This document shows, piece after piece, positions 36,195 to 46,243 of a stretch of 64,000 bases of DNA; the first letter of the stretch is position 1, and each line of letters starts with the position of its first letter. The stretch comes from Aquimarina spinulae (GTDB lineage Bacteria; Bacteroidota; Bacteroidia; Flavobacteriales; Flavobacteriaceae). The stretch lies in the NCBI RefSeq assembly GCF_943373825.1, contig NZ_CALSBP010000002.1, forward strand, positions 919,501-983,500, read 5' to 3'. A program made the position numbers and the translations under genes. The notes under the pieces are model-generated. The model saw nothing but the letters and a program-made list of their open reading frames with translations, had not been told where the DNA came from and did not search any database.

Positions 36195-37688
36195 TTATCG
36201 TATTAATGAAAAATTACCTGCAAAAACTCTCCGTCGCATATTCGGATCTCTGGGTTCATTAAATTCTACTCTAAACCAATAATCTGAAGAAGGCATATTT
36301 TTTCCGTTATAGGTACCATCCCATCCTGGTCCACCTGCTCTTAGTTGCTTTAACAACTTACCATATCTATCAAATATATAGATTAGTGCTGTAGGTTGGC
36401 CTTCAATATTAATCAGACTCCAGGTATCATGAAAACCATCGCCATTTGGCGTAAAATATTTGGGGTATCCTAAAATCATAATAACATCAGATATTTCTTC
36501 ACTAGCAGGGCAGTTTGCATATCTGGCTGTAATAAAATAATCTCCAGGCGGAACATTAGTAAATATTGGCGAAGACTGAAAAGGTCTATATTCTAAAAAG
36601 CCATTTCCTATATCCCGGTCGAGTCTATACTCAAAATCATCAAACCCTGCAGCTTCTACATCAGGAGCAGCAACTACTTCTGCCGTAATAGTATACCCCC
36701 CTGCAAAAGATTCTTCTGCAATAGAATATCCTACAGAAACAACAGCATCTGAAACATCCAGAACTACTAAATCATCAGGAGAATCAGGAACCTCTGCTCC
36801 AGTTTCATCAAAACCTCTTAATTGATACACTCCTTCTGTAGTAACTTCTAAAAATGGTATTACCCCAGGAGGTCCCGGAACATTTACAAAATTAGTAGTT
36901 CCCACATCTGCTCTGGCCCATTGATACGTTACAGCTCTGGGAAATCTTCCTTCTATAGTAATCGGAAATTCACCACATGTAGCAATATCAGGTCCTACAC
37001 CTGGTTCTAAAATACTACAATCTGTAGTTCCTGCATTATCTTCATTAAGATTGGTTTGCTGAAGTTGAATAACCCCTGCCTCATCTGCAAAATTAGTAAT
37101 TAGAATAATGTAGTACTCGCCAGATTGCGCATTAGGTATTGTTAGTGTTTCTATATAAATATCATCATCAGGCGTTCTTGCGTAACTACAATCTATAATA
37201 TTAGTATTATCCATATTATTAACATAATAATCAGGATCATCGACATTATTTACACATTCTGCAGGGCGTATATTATCTCCGTCCCCATTATTATCACATC
37301 CCTGAGAAAGAATATCACAATTCACAAATGAAGTAGGAAAAGGTCCCCAGGCAATAAAATCTACATCAAGCTGCCTTTCTCCTCTGTCTAAATTACTATT
37401 ATCATTACTATCGACCCACTGTTGGATATCAAAAATCAGCTCTCCTGGCTGATCAATACGAATAAAGTACCATGCCGGGTTAGGAGTAGTATTTAAACAA
37501 CCTACTTCACCAAGGCCATCCATATCACCTGTTACATTAGGGAAAGTCAATTCTAAAGAAGCATCAGAACAAAAAGGTTGAGCAGCTCTACAAGCTACAT
37601 CAAAGTCCTGAGCATAAAAAAGTGTACTTTTAAAAACAAGAATGCTAAAAAGCAACAAAATTTGAGGTAATCCTTTTGCCATTTTCAT
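36195..37688 (-). CDS. T9SS type B sorting domain protein (gliding-motility C-terminal domain)
   Basis: A 497-residue secreted protein. A signal peptide (through FYAQ) is followed by a Cys-paired N-terminal domain with many Asp/Asn runs and beta-sandwich-like repeats, then a type B C-terminal sorting domain (about 410-497). That domain is diagnosed by KYFTPNGDGFHDTWSLINIE, YIFDRYGKLLKQL, GWDGTYNGKNMPSSDYWF and the ending FAGNFSLIR. The protein is therefore exported through the type IX system and displayed at the surface. An adhesin-like role is inferred; the N-terminal part matches nothing I know precisely. Confidence 0.9.
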   Translation of the reverse strand: MKMAKGLPQILLLFSILVFKSTLFYAQDFDVACRAAQPFCSDASLELTFPNVTGDMDGLGEVGCLNTTPNPAWYFIRIDQPGELIFDIQQWVDSNDNSNLDRGERQLDVDFIAWGPFPTSFVNCDILSQGCDNNGDGDNIRPAECVNNVDDPDYYVNNMDNTNIIDCSYARTPDDDIYIETLTIPNAQSGEYYIILITNFADEAGVIQLQQTNLNEDNAGTTDCSILEPGVGPDIATCGEFPITIEGRFPRAVTYQWARADVGTTNFVNVPGPPGVIPFLEVTTEGVYQLRGFDETGAEVPDSPDDLVVLDVSDAVVSVGYSIAEESFAGGYTITAEVVAAPDVEAAGFDDFEYRLDRDIGNGFLEYRPFQSSPIFTNVPPGDYFITARYANCPASEEISDVIMILGYPKYFTPNGDGFHDTWSLINIEGQPTALIYIFDRYGKLLKQLRAGGPGWDGTYNGKNMPSSDYWFRVEFNEPRDPNMRRRVFAGNFSLIR

Positions 37689-37921
37689 ATAACGTTAAAA
37701 CTTTATTTTTCGTGTGTTACAGTTCAATTTGGGACTTAAATATACAGAACTTCTCCAAGAAAACTAATATCTACAATTGTTTAACATAGCTTTTACTAAG
37801 TAAAACAACAAAATCGTATCTTTGCACACCATAATATAGAAGGTATTCATTAATACGATTCTATTTATGATACAAAAAAACAAAAAAGTGAGAATTTTGA
37901 TAAATTATAAAATTTTGAAGT

Positions 37922-38599
37922 GTGAAAATTGACAAGGCCCTCGAAGCTATTGAAGCGCTAGGTGATAATCATGTAGCTACTAGCGCTACCACTCCTCTTA
38001 GAGAAGATGCCTTTAAACTTAGTGATGCCGAAAAAATTGCTTTGATTAAAGAAGATGTAAAACATATTATGGAAACTTTGGGACTAGATCTAACAGATGA
38101 CAGTCTTAAAGGTACTCCTCAACGTGTAGCAAAAATGTTTGTAAATGAGATTTTTTCGGGCCTTCATCCTCAAAGGAAACCAGATGCCTCTACATTTGAC
38201 AATCATTATAAATACGGAGAGATGCTGGTAGAGAAAAATATTACTGTATATTCTACTTGCGAGCATCATTTACTTCCAATTGTTGGTCGGGCTCATGTGG
38301 CATATATTTCTAATGGTACCGTAGTTGGATTATCCAAAATGAATCGTATTGTTGATTATTATGCAAAACGTCCGCAAGTACAGGAACGCCTAACCATGCA
38401 AATCGTTCAAGATTTACAAGTAGTTCTGGGAACAAAAGATGTAGCTTGTGTTATCGACGCAAAGCATTTATGTGTTAATTCCCGAGGAATCAGAGACATA
38501 GAAAGCAGTACCGTTACCAGCGAGTTTGGTGGTAAATTTAAAGAGCAATCTGTAAAAAGAGAATTTTTGGATTACATCAAATTAGACACTACCTTTTAA
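37922..38599 (+). CDS. folE: GTP cyclohydrolase I
   Basis: FolE (225 residues) makes dihydroneopterin triphosphate from GTP, the first step of folate/pterin synthesis. The zinc-site segment STCEHHLLPIVGRAHVAYI is intact, as are KMNRIVDYYAKRPQVQERLT and the C-terminal KHLCVNSRGI. A GTG starts the frame; about 35 unconserved residues precede the core. A TATCTTTG -7-like element is present at 37817-37824. It precedes cysS by 38 bp. Confidence 0.94.
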   Translation: MKIDKALEAIEALGDNHVATSATTPLREDAFKLSDAEKIALIKEDVKHIMETLGLDLTDDSLKGTPQRVAKMFVNEIFSGLHPQRKPDASTFDNHYKYGEMLVEKNITVYSTCEHHLLPIVGRAHVAYISNGTVVGLSKMNRIVDYYAKRPQVQERLTMQIVQDLQVVLGTKDVACVIDAKHLCVNSRGIRDIESSTVTSEFGGKFKEQSVKREFLDYIKLDTTF

Positions 38600-38637
38600 T
38601 TTTATTTTCAACAAAATCATAAGCATCACTCTACATC

Positions 38638-40134
38638 ATGGCAGCAACCTCGTTGTATAAAACTCAGGAATTAAAAATTTATAATTCTATTTCAGGTCAA
38701 AAAGAAACATTTAAATCTATTACAGAAGGTAATATAGGTATGTATGTGTGTGGCCCTACGGTTTATAGCAATGTACACTTAGGAAACTGTCGTACATTTA
38801 TTTCTTTTGACCTGGTATTTAGGTACCTAAGACATCTGGAGTATAAAGTTCGCTATGTTAGAAATATTACCGATGCCGGTCATCTTGAAAACGATGCAGA
38901 CGAAGGCGAGGATAAAGTAGCCAAAAAGGCGCGATTAGAGGAATTAGAACCTATGGAAATCGTACAGCGATATACTTTAGATTTTCATCATGTTATGTCT
39001 AAATTTAATGCAATACCGCCAAGTATAGAACCCACGGCTACCGGACATATCGTAGAACAAATTGAAATTATCAAAACGATTATCGATAATGGTTTTGCAT
39101 ACGAATCAAATGGTTCTATTTATTTTGATGTTCAGAAATTTAATAAAACTAATCAGTACGGAAAGTTAAGCGGGCGTAATCTCGAGGATATGATTGCAAA
39201 TACCCGGGAATTATCTGCTCAAAGTGACAAAAAGAACCCTCAGGATTTTGCGCTTTGGAAAAAAGCAGAACCTCAACACATTATGCGCTGGCCATCCCCA
39301 TGGAGTGATGGTTTCCCTGGTTGGCACCTGGAATGTACTGTAATGAGTACCAAATATTTAGGTGAGCGATTCGATATTCATGGAGGAGGAATGGATTTAA
39401 AATTTCCTCATCACGAATGTGAAATTGCACAGGGAGAAGCCGCTTGTGGTCAAACTCCTGTAAATTATTGGATGCATGCCAATATGCTTACTCTTAATGG
39501 TAAAAAAATGTCTAAATCAACTGGAAATACTATATCTCCGGGAGAATTATTTTCGGGCAATAATAACTTTTTAAATAAGCCATTTGACCCTTCCATTGTT
39601 CGGTTTTTTATGCTTCAGGCACATTACAGAAGTATCTTGGATTTTTCTAACGATGCGTTAGAAGCTTCAGAAAAAGGATTTTATAAATTGATAGATGCAA
39701 TACAAACTATCGATACACTATCCGCTAGCTCAACCACCAAAGGGTTTAATGTGCAAAACTGGAGACAGGAATGCTATGATGCAATGAATGATGATTTTAA
39801 TAGTCCTATCCTAATTGCTAAGTTATTTGATGCTGTTAAGTTTGTTAATACCATTAAAGAACAAAAGGCTACAATCTCTGCAACTGATCTTAAACTATTA
39901 CGCAAAACCATACATGATTTTGTTTTTGACGTTCTTGGATTAGTGAATATAAATGAAACTGCTTCGGATATAAGCGATAAGCTTTCTGGAGCGGTAGAAT
40001 TATTGATTAACTTAAGAGCAGAAGCAAGAGCTAATAAAGATTTTGCCACTAGTGATAAAATTAGGGATGAACTTATAGAAATTGGCATTCAACTTAAGGA
40101 TGGCCGGGATGGCACTAGCTTTTCATTAAATTAA
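38638..40134 (+). CDS. cysS: cysteine--tRNA ligase
   Basis: CysRS (498 residues), class I. The HIGH-equivalent appears as [16 protein letters not shown] and KMSKS as [11 protein letters not shown]; the zinc-binding Cys and His residues are in [18 protein letters not shown] and FPHHECEIA. The C-terminal DALR-like helices are complete. The 6-bp gap to yidD suggests co-transcription. Confidence 0.96.
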   Translation: MAATSLYKTQELKIYNSISGQKETFKSITEGNIGMYVCGPTVYSNVHLGNCRTFISFDLVFRYLRHLEYKVRYVRNITDAGHLENDADEGEDKVAKKARLEELEPMEIVQRYTLDFHHVMSKFNAIPPSIEPTATGHIVEQIEIIKTIIDNGFAYESNGSIYFDVQKFNKTNQYGKLSGRNLEDMIANTRELSAQSDKKNPQDFALWKKAEPQHIMRWPSPWSDGFPGWHLECTVMSTKYLGERFDIHGGGMDLKFPHHECEIAQGEAACGQTPVNYWMHANMLTLNGKKMSKSTGNTISPGELFSGNNNFLNKPFDPSIVRFFMLQAHYRSILDFSNDALEASEKGFYKLIDAIQTIDTLSASSTTKGFNVQNWRQECYDAMNDDFNSPILIAKLFDAVKFVNTIKEQKATISATDLKLLRKTIHDFVFDVLGLVNINETASDISDKLSGAVELLINLRAEARANKDFATSDKIRDELIEIGIQLKDGRDGTSFSLN

Positions 40135-40140
40135 ACTATT

Positions 40141-40407
40141 TTGGCTTTTAAGACGACCATAAAACAAATTTTGATATTTCCATTTGTGGTATTGGTTAAG
40201 TTATATCAAAACCTGATATCACCATTAACTCCTGCTACCTGTCGTTATCAGCCTACTTGTTCGCATTATACCCTTGAAGCATTACAAAAACATGGGCTTT
40301 TTAAAGGAGGAATGCTTTCGATTAAACGTATTTTTAGTTGTCACCCCTGGGGAGGCAGTGGCTATGATCCGGTTCCTGATGTTGAGAATGAATCAATTAA
40401 AAAATGA
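40141..40407 (+). CDS. yidD: membrane protein insertion efficiency factor YidD
   Basis: An 88-residue YidD/haemolysin-like protein. The family helps YidC insert membrane proteins. The core [20 protein letters not shown] followed by EALQKHG, with its conserved Cys pair, and the tail [14 protein letters not shown] are canonical. The first 20 residues are hydrophobic. The start appears to be TTG (40141), 6 bp after the cysS stop; no in-frame ATG is available near the N-terminus. Confidence 0.92.
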   Translation: MAFKTTIKQILIFPFVVLVKLYQNLISPLTPATCRYQPTCSHYTLEALQKHGLFKGGMLSIKRIFSCHPWGGSGYDPVPDVENESIKK

Positions 40408-40531
40408 ATAAAAAAAATACATTCATAATGATTGCATTCATAAAACGTTCGGTCATTTTCTCAATATATGAATGCGTAATACGTTTCTCATATAAATACT
40501 TATATTTACTTTTAAAAAATAAAACTCACGC

Positions 40532-41461
40532 ATGATATTTACAAAAATTACCTGGAATCCAGTTGAAGGAATAGATCTCGGCTTTTTTGTTATTCGTTTT
40601 TACAGCTTAATGTTTGTAATTGCCTTTACATTAGGCTGGTATCTAATGAAGAAAATCTATATCCGAGAGAATATCTCTATGGAGAAACTAGATTCTGTAT
40701 TTATATATGCTGTTATTGGTACATTATTAGGCGCCCGATTAGGACATGTATTTTTTTATGACTGGGATTATTACAAGAACAATCTTTTAGAAATTCTTTT
40801 GCCTTTCAGGTTTAAACCGGCATTCGAATTTATAGGTTTTCAAGGATTAGCGAGTCATGGAGCCGCTATTGCTTTTATAATTGCAATGTATTATTATTCT
40901 AAAAAAGTCTTACAAAAACATCCGCTTTGGGTTTTAGACAGAGTTACTATTCCTGCTGCATTCGGAGGTATTTTTGTTCGATTAGGTAATTTCTTTAACT
41001 CTGAGATTATTGGAAAAGAATCTGGAGATTCTTTTTTTGGAGTAAAGTTTATACGTGATGGTATAAGTAAAAGAGAGGCTTTAAAAGAAACCGGAATGGA
41101 TAGCGTTAATAAAGCGTATTCTGCAATCGTAGAAAATCCTAAATTCTCTAATTTACTAGAAGCTATTCCGTATCGTCATCCAGCTCAACTATATGAAGCT
41201 TTTGGATATATATTTGTATCTATTATCCTATGGTTAATCTATTGGAAAACTGATAAACGAAAAAACAGTGGATTTCTTTTCGGAATGTATTTAATTCTAA
41301 TATTTACAGTACGCTTTATTGTAGAATACGTTAAATCAAGTCAGGGAGGTTTTGAAAGTGCCTTAGGCTTACTATCAACAGGGCAATGGCTTAGTATCCC
41401 TTTTATTATTGTTGGCTTGTATTTTGTAATACGATCCCGAAAGAAAACAGAAGTTAATTAA
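40532..41461 (+). CDS. lgt: prolipoprotein diacylglyceryl transferase
   Basis: Lgt (309 residues) adds diacylglycerol to the lipobox Cys of prolipoproteins in the inner membrane. Several membrane segments and the signature region (PAAFGGIFVRLGNFFNSEII, the conserved Arg-Asn) are visible, with HPAQLYEAFGYI after it and FIVEYVKSSQGGF near the C-terminus. It is consistent with the many lipobox proteins in this window. Confidence 0.94.
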   Translation: MIFTKITWNPVEGIDLGFFVIRFYSLMFVIAFTLGWYLMKKIYIRENISMEKLDSVFIYAVIGTLLGARLGHVFFYDWDYYKNNLLEILLPFRFKPAFEFIGFQGLASHGAAIAFIIAMYYYSKKVLQKHPLWVLDRVTIPAAFGGIFVRLGNFFNSEIIGKESGDSFFGVKFIRDGISKREALKETGMDSVNKAYSAIVENPKFSNLLEAIPYRHPAQLYEAFGYIFVSIILWLIYWKTDKRKNSGFLFGMYLILIFTVRFIVEYVKSSQGGFESALGLLSTGQWLSIPFIIVGLYFVIRSRKKTEVN

Positions 41462-41471
41462 ACAGAAAATA

Positions 41472-41515
41472 GCATAAAAAAAAGCCGATGTATTTTACAT
41501 CGGCTTTTTTTATGC
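41472..41515. terminator. Bidirectional Rho-independent terminator
   Basis: GCCGATGTA/TACATCGGC with long flanking A and T tracts that extend the stem. It lies between convergent lgt and prfA. Confidence 0.9.
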
Positions 41516-41529
41516 GTTCAATTTTATTT

Positions 41530-42606
41530 TTAAAAAATCTCGTTAGATTCTTTTAGTTTTTCTGTATTCGCTACCAATTGAAGTTCATCTATAATTTTCT
41601 GAATATCTCCATCTATAATATTACCTAAGTCATATAGGGTTAAACCAATACGGTGATCCGTTACCCTACCTTGCGGATAGTTATAGGTTCTAATTTTTGC
41701 AGAACGATCTCCAGATGAAACCATACTTTTACGTTTCTCAGAATCTGCTGCTTGCTTCTTCTCCAATTCCATATCATACAATCGAGAACGCAATACTTTT
41801 AGTGCTTTTTCGAGGTTTTTATGTGATGATTTCTGATCCTGGCAACTCACAATCATTCCCGTAGGCTCGTGATGTAATTTAATTGCCGAATACGTGGTAT
41901 TTACAGACTGCCCTCCTGGTCCTGTAGAAGTAGTACGTTCAATACGTACTTCTTGCATATCCAGCTCGATATCGAATTCTTCTGCTTCAGGTAAAACCAT
42001 TACGGTGGCAGCACTGGTATGTACACGACCTTGTGTTTCGGTCTGAGGAACTCGTTGTACACGATGCACACCTGCTTCAAACTTTAATACCCCGTAGACA
42101 TCTTCACCATTAACTTCAAAAATAATTTCTTTATAACCACCACTGGTTCCTTCATTAAGATCAACCACACTTGTACTCCAACCTCTACCTTCGCAATATT
42201 TAGTATACATTCTAAATAAATCTCCTGCAAAAATACTCGCTTCGTCCCCTCCTGTTCCTGCACGAATTTCTACCACACAGTTCTTAGCATCTTCGGGATC
42301 TTTTGGCACAAGCATAAAGCGAATTTTTTCTTCCAAACCAGGTAATTCTTCTTTAGCCTCTTCTAGCTGCATTTTGGCCATTTCTACCATCTCTGCATCA
42401 CTACCATCAGCAATAATTTCTTCTGCCTCTTTTAGATTATCAGTGAGTTCAATATAAGAATCTCTCACATCCATAAGTGCTTTAAGATCTTTGTATTCTT
42501 TATTAAGCTGTATGTACTTTTTTTGATCTGCAATGATATCCGGCTGAATGATTAAATCAGTCACTTCTTCAAACCGTTGCTTTACAATATTTAATTTATC
42601 AATCAT
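41530..42606 (-). CDS. prfA: peptide chain release factor 1
   Basis: RF1 (358 residues) ends translation at UAA and UAG. The GGQ loop is present ([18 protein letters not shown]), with [18 protein letters not shown] before it and a PxT-type tripeptide region ([19 protein letters not shown]). The C-terminal half has [11 protein letters not shown] and [22 protein letters not shown]1 rather than RF2 is judged from length and these blocks. prmC is not adjacent. Confidence 0.95.
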   Translation of the reverse strand: MIDKLNIVKQRFEEVTDLIIQPDIIADQKKYIQLNKEYKDLKALMDVRDSYIELTDNLKEAEEIIADGSDAEMVEMAKMQLEEAKEELPGLEEKIRFMLVPKDPEDAKNCVVEIRAGTGGDEASIFAGDLFRMYTKYCEGRGWSTSVVDLNEGTSGGYKEIIFEVNGEDVYGVLKFEAGVHRVQRVPQTETQGRVHTSAATVMVLPEAEEFDIELDMQEVRIERTTSTGPGGQSVNTTYSAIKLHHEPTGMIVSCQDQKSSHKNLEKALKVLRSRLYDMELEKKQAADSEKRKSMVSSGDRSAKIRTYNYPQGRVTDHRIGLTLYDLGNIIDGDIQKIIDELQLVANTEKLKESNEIF

Positions 42607-42750
42607 AGTGTATTCTTCCTAATCTGTAGAATTTACAAAAGTAAGCTTTTTTGTCATAAGCTCATACAGCAGGATAAGATTACGGAGCAATTTTATTTAC
42701 ACTCCTGATTTGAGGTGATTTGACCTCACAATATCTATTGTTTTTGGTTT

Positions 42751-44466
42751 TCATTTTCTTTCAAAAATCACTTCTCCATCAAATACAGTCATATCTACTT
42801 TGGTATTGGCAATTTTAGTAGGATCTACAGAAAAAATATTCTGACTTAATACTACAAAATCTGCTTTCTTTCCTACCTCAATAGAGCCCACCTCTGTTTC
42901 CTGTCGCATAACATAAGCCCCATTAAGTGTATAAGCTTTTACGGCCTCTTCTATGGTTATATTTTGCGGAAAACGCGTTACCGCATTTTGCATTCCTACA
43001 AATGGGTTTATACTACTCACATCCCAATCACTACTTAATGTAATTCTGGCATTAGCCTCTTTTAAACTCTTTATAGGAACCAGGTTTTTTGAATTCTCCT
43101 TTCCTATAAGTTCTGCATTCTCACCCCAGTGATTTGGTTGTGTAAAATCACCTGCTACCTGGCAATCTGCTGTAACATTTAATTGAGAAAAACGTGATAA
43201 ATCTGATGGGGTTACTATTTCGACATGTGTAATTCTATGTCTTCCAGAGCCATTGCTTGCAGTTTCTATTGCATTTAAAGACTCCTTTATTCCTCTATTT
43301 CCAATAGCGTGGATATGAAAATCAAATCCTATATTTTCTAATTGTTCAATATAACTTGTTATTCGATTTTGGGTAAAATAATTCAACCCGTTATTATTCG
43401 GTTTCTGAAAAAGATCTATTAGATATTCTTCTTGCATTGCTGCCGTTGTATTATGTACTATCCCATCACTATATAGCTTGATTTGATTTATTTTTAAAAG
43501 ACTATTACCATCATTTTCATATAATGATTTTAGCAATGATATTTGTGACTCATCATTCTGCATAGGATATGCCCATAATCCTAAATTAACCCGGGCAGTC
43601 AGTTTTCCTTCTTTTTCTACTTGTTTCCATGTGGTATGATGATCTCTTTTCCAATAGGTTCGTGCATCACAAATAGAGGTTATCCCATTTTTAGCCAATT
43701 CTGGTAATGCAAAATTTACTAGACCATTATAATCATTTGCTTTAGTTTGACTAGTTGGTGTTAATGCCAAATCTAAAATGAGATTTCCAGCATTATCCAT
43801 CAGAATTCCATTAAAGCTACCGTTTTCATCTTTCATATAAATTCCTCCCGATGGATCTTTAGAATTATTATTTATCCCTGCCATTTCTAATGCTTTAGAA
43901 TTTACCCAGATCGAATGAGAAGTACGTTCCATAATTGCAATAGGCCTAGTACTACTAATATCATCTAAAATATCTATAGGGGAACGTTTTGCTTCAAGAA
44001 GTGTATACAAATCTACGCCCCAGCCCAAAAGCCATTCTTCATTAGGAAAATCGCGTAAAGCTTTACGAATTGTGAGCGCATAGTTTTCGGGATCATTATC
44101 TTCTTTTAAAATAAACTTAAAATTTTCTGATGAAGCTTCTAATGGGTGCATATGTACATCATGTATCCCTGGTATTACTGTAGCCCCTTTAAGATCTATT
44201 ACTTCTGTATCTTTACTTATCTGCGTCAGTGCTTTATCTGTATTCCCCACATAGATTATCTTATTTCCTTCAACAATTATAGCCTCTGCCCATACCTGTT
44301 GTGGGTTTAGAGTAAAAATTGCACCGTTGATGTAAGCTACTTTAACTTCTTGCTCTTGATTAGATATAGCATTATCATCTTTATTACAAGAATTTGCACT
44401 TACCATTAATGTTATAATAAAGGCTATAAGTTTCATTAGATTGTTTTTAATATTTGATACTATCAT
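42751..44466 (-). CDS. amidohydrolase family 3 (YtcJ-like), lipoprotein
   Basis: A 571-residue predicted lipoprotein (signal ending VSANSC). The metal-site HxH is in GIHDVHMHP. Later come FDFHIHAIGNRGI (a second metal His) and LSSDWDVSSINPF, typical of YtcJ-like family 3 amidohydrolases that hydrolyse amides or related bonds. The product is periplasmic or surface-located; substrate unknown. The start ATG at 44466 overlaps the TGA stop of the AraC gene (ATGA), indicating translational coupling; an alternative ATG is at 44436. Confidence 0.87.
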   Translation of the reverse strand: MIVSNIKNNLMKLIAFIITLMVSANSCNKDDNAISNQEQEVKVAYINGAIFTLNPQQVWAEAIIVEGNKIIYVGNTDKALTQISKDTEVIDLKGATVIPGIHDVHMHPLEASSENFKFILKEDNDPENYALTIRKALRDFPNEEWLLGWGVDLYTLLEAKRSPIDILDDISSTRPIAIMERTSHSIWVNSKALEMAGINNNSKDPSGGIYMKDENGSFNGILMDNAGNLILDLALTPTSQTKANDYNGLVNFALPELAKNGITSICDARTYWKRDHHTTWKQVEKEGKLTARVNLGLWAYPMQNDESQISLLKSLYENDGNSLLKINQIKLYSDGIVHNTTAAMQEEYLIDLFQKPNNNGLNYFTQNRITSYIEQLENIGFDFHIHAIGNRGIKESLNAIETASNGSGRHRITHVEIVTPSDLSRFSQLNVTADCQVAGDFTQPNHWGENAELIGKENSKNLVPIKSLKEANARITLSSDWDVSSINPFVGMQNAVTRFPQNITIEEAVKAYTLNGAYVMRQETEVGSIEVGKKADFVVLSQNIFSVDPTKIANTKVDMTVFDGEVIFERK

Positions 44467-45317
44467 TTTATTGGGATATATATTTCGGTTACATATTCTT
44501 TGGGGTCATCGCTATGCATATTATTTACTTTATATAATTCTAAAAAAGGAGACTCAGATACCTCATGCTGTGTATTTAATATCCAATTCCCAAAAATCTT
44601 ATCGTAGGTATGTTGTAATAAACTGTAAGCTCCATAATGTGTAAAAACCGCATATGTTTGTTCTGGCAAAATTTTTACACTGAATTTATTTTTAAAATCA
44701 CAATTTTGAGGTAGTGTAAAACAGGCATCATAGTTACATCGAATTGCCTCAGATATTAATGGTTCGTCCCAAATAATCCCTATACTTTCTGATGTAGATA
44801 TATTCACCTCTAATCTTACAGCTTCTTCATGTAATTCATCCCAAACTTCTTCAATCTTATCACTATAATAATCTGCTATAATCGTTTTATAAAAAACCTT
44901 TTGTTTTGGCAGGTTGATTATTTTCTCTTCATAAAAACTCATTGCTACTTTAGTATTCTTTACTATCGACGTTAAGATGTCTTCTTTTTTACTTTTATAC
45001 TCCTGAGGAGAAATACCAAAATGTTTTTTAAAAGCCTTACTAAACGCTTGTAAATCAGAATACCCTACTTTTATTGCTATTTGCGATATCGTCTGGTTTT
45101 GATACAAAAGCATTTTTGCTCCACTTTCTATTTTAAGTCTGGTAATGTAGGCACCAATGGTTTCTTTATAATATCCTTTAAAGATGCGTTGTAAGTTTCG
45201 ATATGAGAAATTAGAGACCTCTTCAAGTTTCTTAACCTCAAAAGTTCTATTGAAATTCTCTCGCAAATACAAAGCTGTACTTTGCATTCTTTTTATATAT
45301 ACATCTTTTTTATTCAC
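44463..45317 (-). CDS. AraC family regulator with GyrI-like effector domain
   Basis: A 284-residue regulator. The N-terminal DNA-binding domain (about 8-108) has two helix-turn-helix units (RNLQRIFKGYYKETIGAYIT and AIKVGYSDLQAFSKAFKKHF with GISPQEYK). The C-terminal 150 residues form a GyrI/BmrR-like ligand-binding domain (EEVWDELHEEAVRL, QTYAVFTHYG). This order is seen in Rob/SoxS-type multidrug and small-molecule regulators. It is the first gene of a two-gene unit with the amidohydrolase and probably controls it; the ligand is unknown. Confidence 0.9.
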   Translation of the reverse strand: MNKKDVYIKRMQSTALYLRENFNRTFEVKKLEEVSNFSYRNLQRIFKGYYKETIGAYITRLKIESGAKMLLYQNQTISQIAIKVGYSDLQAFSKAFKKHFGISPQEYKSKKEDILTSIVKNTKVAMSFYEEKIINLPKQKVFYKTIIADYYSDKIEEVWDELHEEAVRLEVNISTSESIGIIWDEPLISEAIRCNYDACFTLPQNCDFKNKFSVKILPEQTYAVFTHYGAYSLLQHTYDKIFGNWILNTQHEVSESPFLELYKVNNMHSDDPKEYVTEIYIPIK

Positions 45318-45438
45318 AGTGCAAATTTATGAAATATAGCAGGTTGTGGTATTGTCCTATATTGACAACTATACATAATCATCATTGTAATATCGCATTA
45401 TCTTACCCCAAATTAAAAAATCGTAAATTTGTATTGAT

Positions 45439-45837
45439 ATGCAAGATCGTACAGGTACATATTTTAGTTTTCTTATTCCTAAATGGTTAGGAGTACTTAT
45501 TCTTTTAATATCTATTGGAGGATATTCTAATTACACGCAGCCTGTTGATTTTAAAGAAACCGTTGAATTATTGGTTTCACCTGAAGAATTCTCTTCACTT
45601 CAAAATAGTATTCTTTTTAGTGATGTTATTGGTTCAGAAAAAAACAAGGATTTTTCATACCTCGAACACAAGTACCTGGTTTTATTATCATTAAATCACA
45701 CTAAGCTTATTAGGGTTTTCAAAAACGATCAATCCTTTTTTATTAGTTTGTATAACAAACATAAAATAATAAATACTTCGTACAATTCTTCTTACAATGG
45801 TAAAGAAGATGCTTTTCATTTCAATTTTACAGGATAA
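45439..45837 (+). CDS. hypothetical membrane-anchored protein
   Basis: A 132-residue protein with one N-terminal membrane segment (WLGVLILLISIGGYSNY) and a soluble mixed alpha/beta remainder (EEFSSLQNSILFSDVIGSEK, YLVLLSLNHTKLIRVFK). No family recognised. The lack of overlap with other genes and its ordinary composition favour a real gene. It is read divergently from the AraC gene and followed after 99 bp by another small membrane protein. Confidence 0.6.
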   Translation: MQDRTGTYFSFLIPKWLGVLILLISIGGYSNYTQPVDFKETVELLVSPEEFSSLQNSILFSDVIGSEKNKDFSYLEHKYLVLLSLNHTKLIRVFKNDQSFFISLYNKHKIINTSYNSSYNGKEDAFHFNFTG

Positions 45838-45936
45838 CACCTTATCCACCTATCACCTATTCGTTTATAAATAATCTTTTAACAACTTATTTATTTCTTA
45901 CCAATAGAAATGAACGGGCATTATTAATTCCCTGAA

Positions 45937-46131
45937 ATGAAAAAATTCAAAAAAACACTAAGGCGCTTAGCCTTTATCATATTCATTATAATGGCTTCTT
46001 TACTCCCTGTTCCTATATTCTTTCAGAAAAAAGATGGAAAGTTTGATGATGATCACACCATTGAACATGTAGATGTAAAAGAAGATGACACAGAAGCAGA
46101 AACAAAAGTTACTACTAATTTTAAATCATAA
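45937..46131 (+). CDS. small single-pass membrane protein
   Basis: A 64-residue protein. A basic start (MKKFKKTLRRL) precedes one membrane segment (AFIIFIIMASLLPVPIFF) and an acidic Asp/Glu/Thr-rich tail (DDDHTIEHVDVKEDDTEAET). This is the usual layout of small Bacteroidetes membrane proteins of unknown role. A weak inverted repeat (46156-46186) lies downstream. Confidence 0.6.
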   Translation: MKKFKKTLRRLAFIIFIIMASLLPVPIFFQKKDGKFDDDHTIEHVDVKEDDTEAETKVTTNFKS

Positions 46132-46155
46132 TGACTTATGTTTCTATAACGAAAC

Positions 46156-46186
46156 AGACCTTCGGGATCATGATCCTGAAGGTCTT
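46156..46186. repeat. Inverted repeat, possible weak terminator
   Basis: AGACCTTC pairs with GAAGGTCT around the inner palindrome GGATCATGATCC. It sits between the small membrane protein gene and the POT transporter gene, which converge. No strong T run follows, so its role as terminator is uncertain. Confidence 0.45.
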
Positions 46187-46243
46187 CATATTTCCAACGC
46201 AACAACTTCCGCGAATTTAAAAACAAAACTTAATTTAGAACTA

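Noticed and set aside
42661..42750. Hairpin TGAGGT/ACCTCA downstream of the amidohydrolase gene as a terminator
   Set aside because: On the minus strand it is not followed by a T run and its stem is short.
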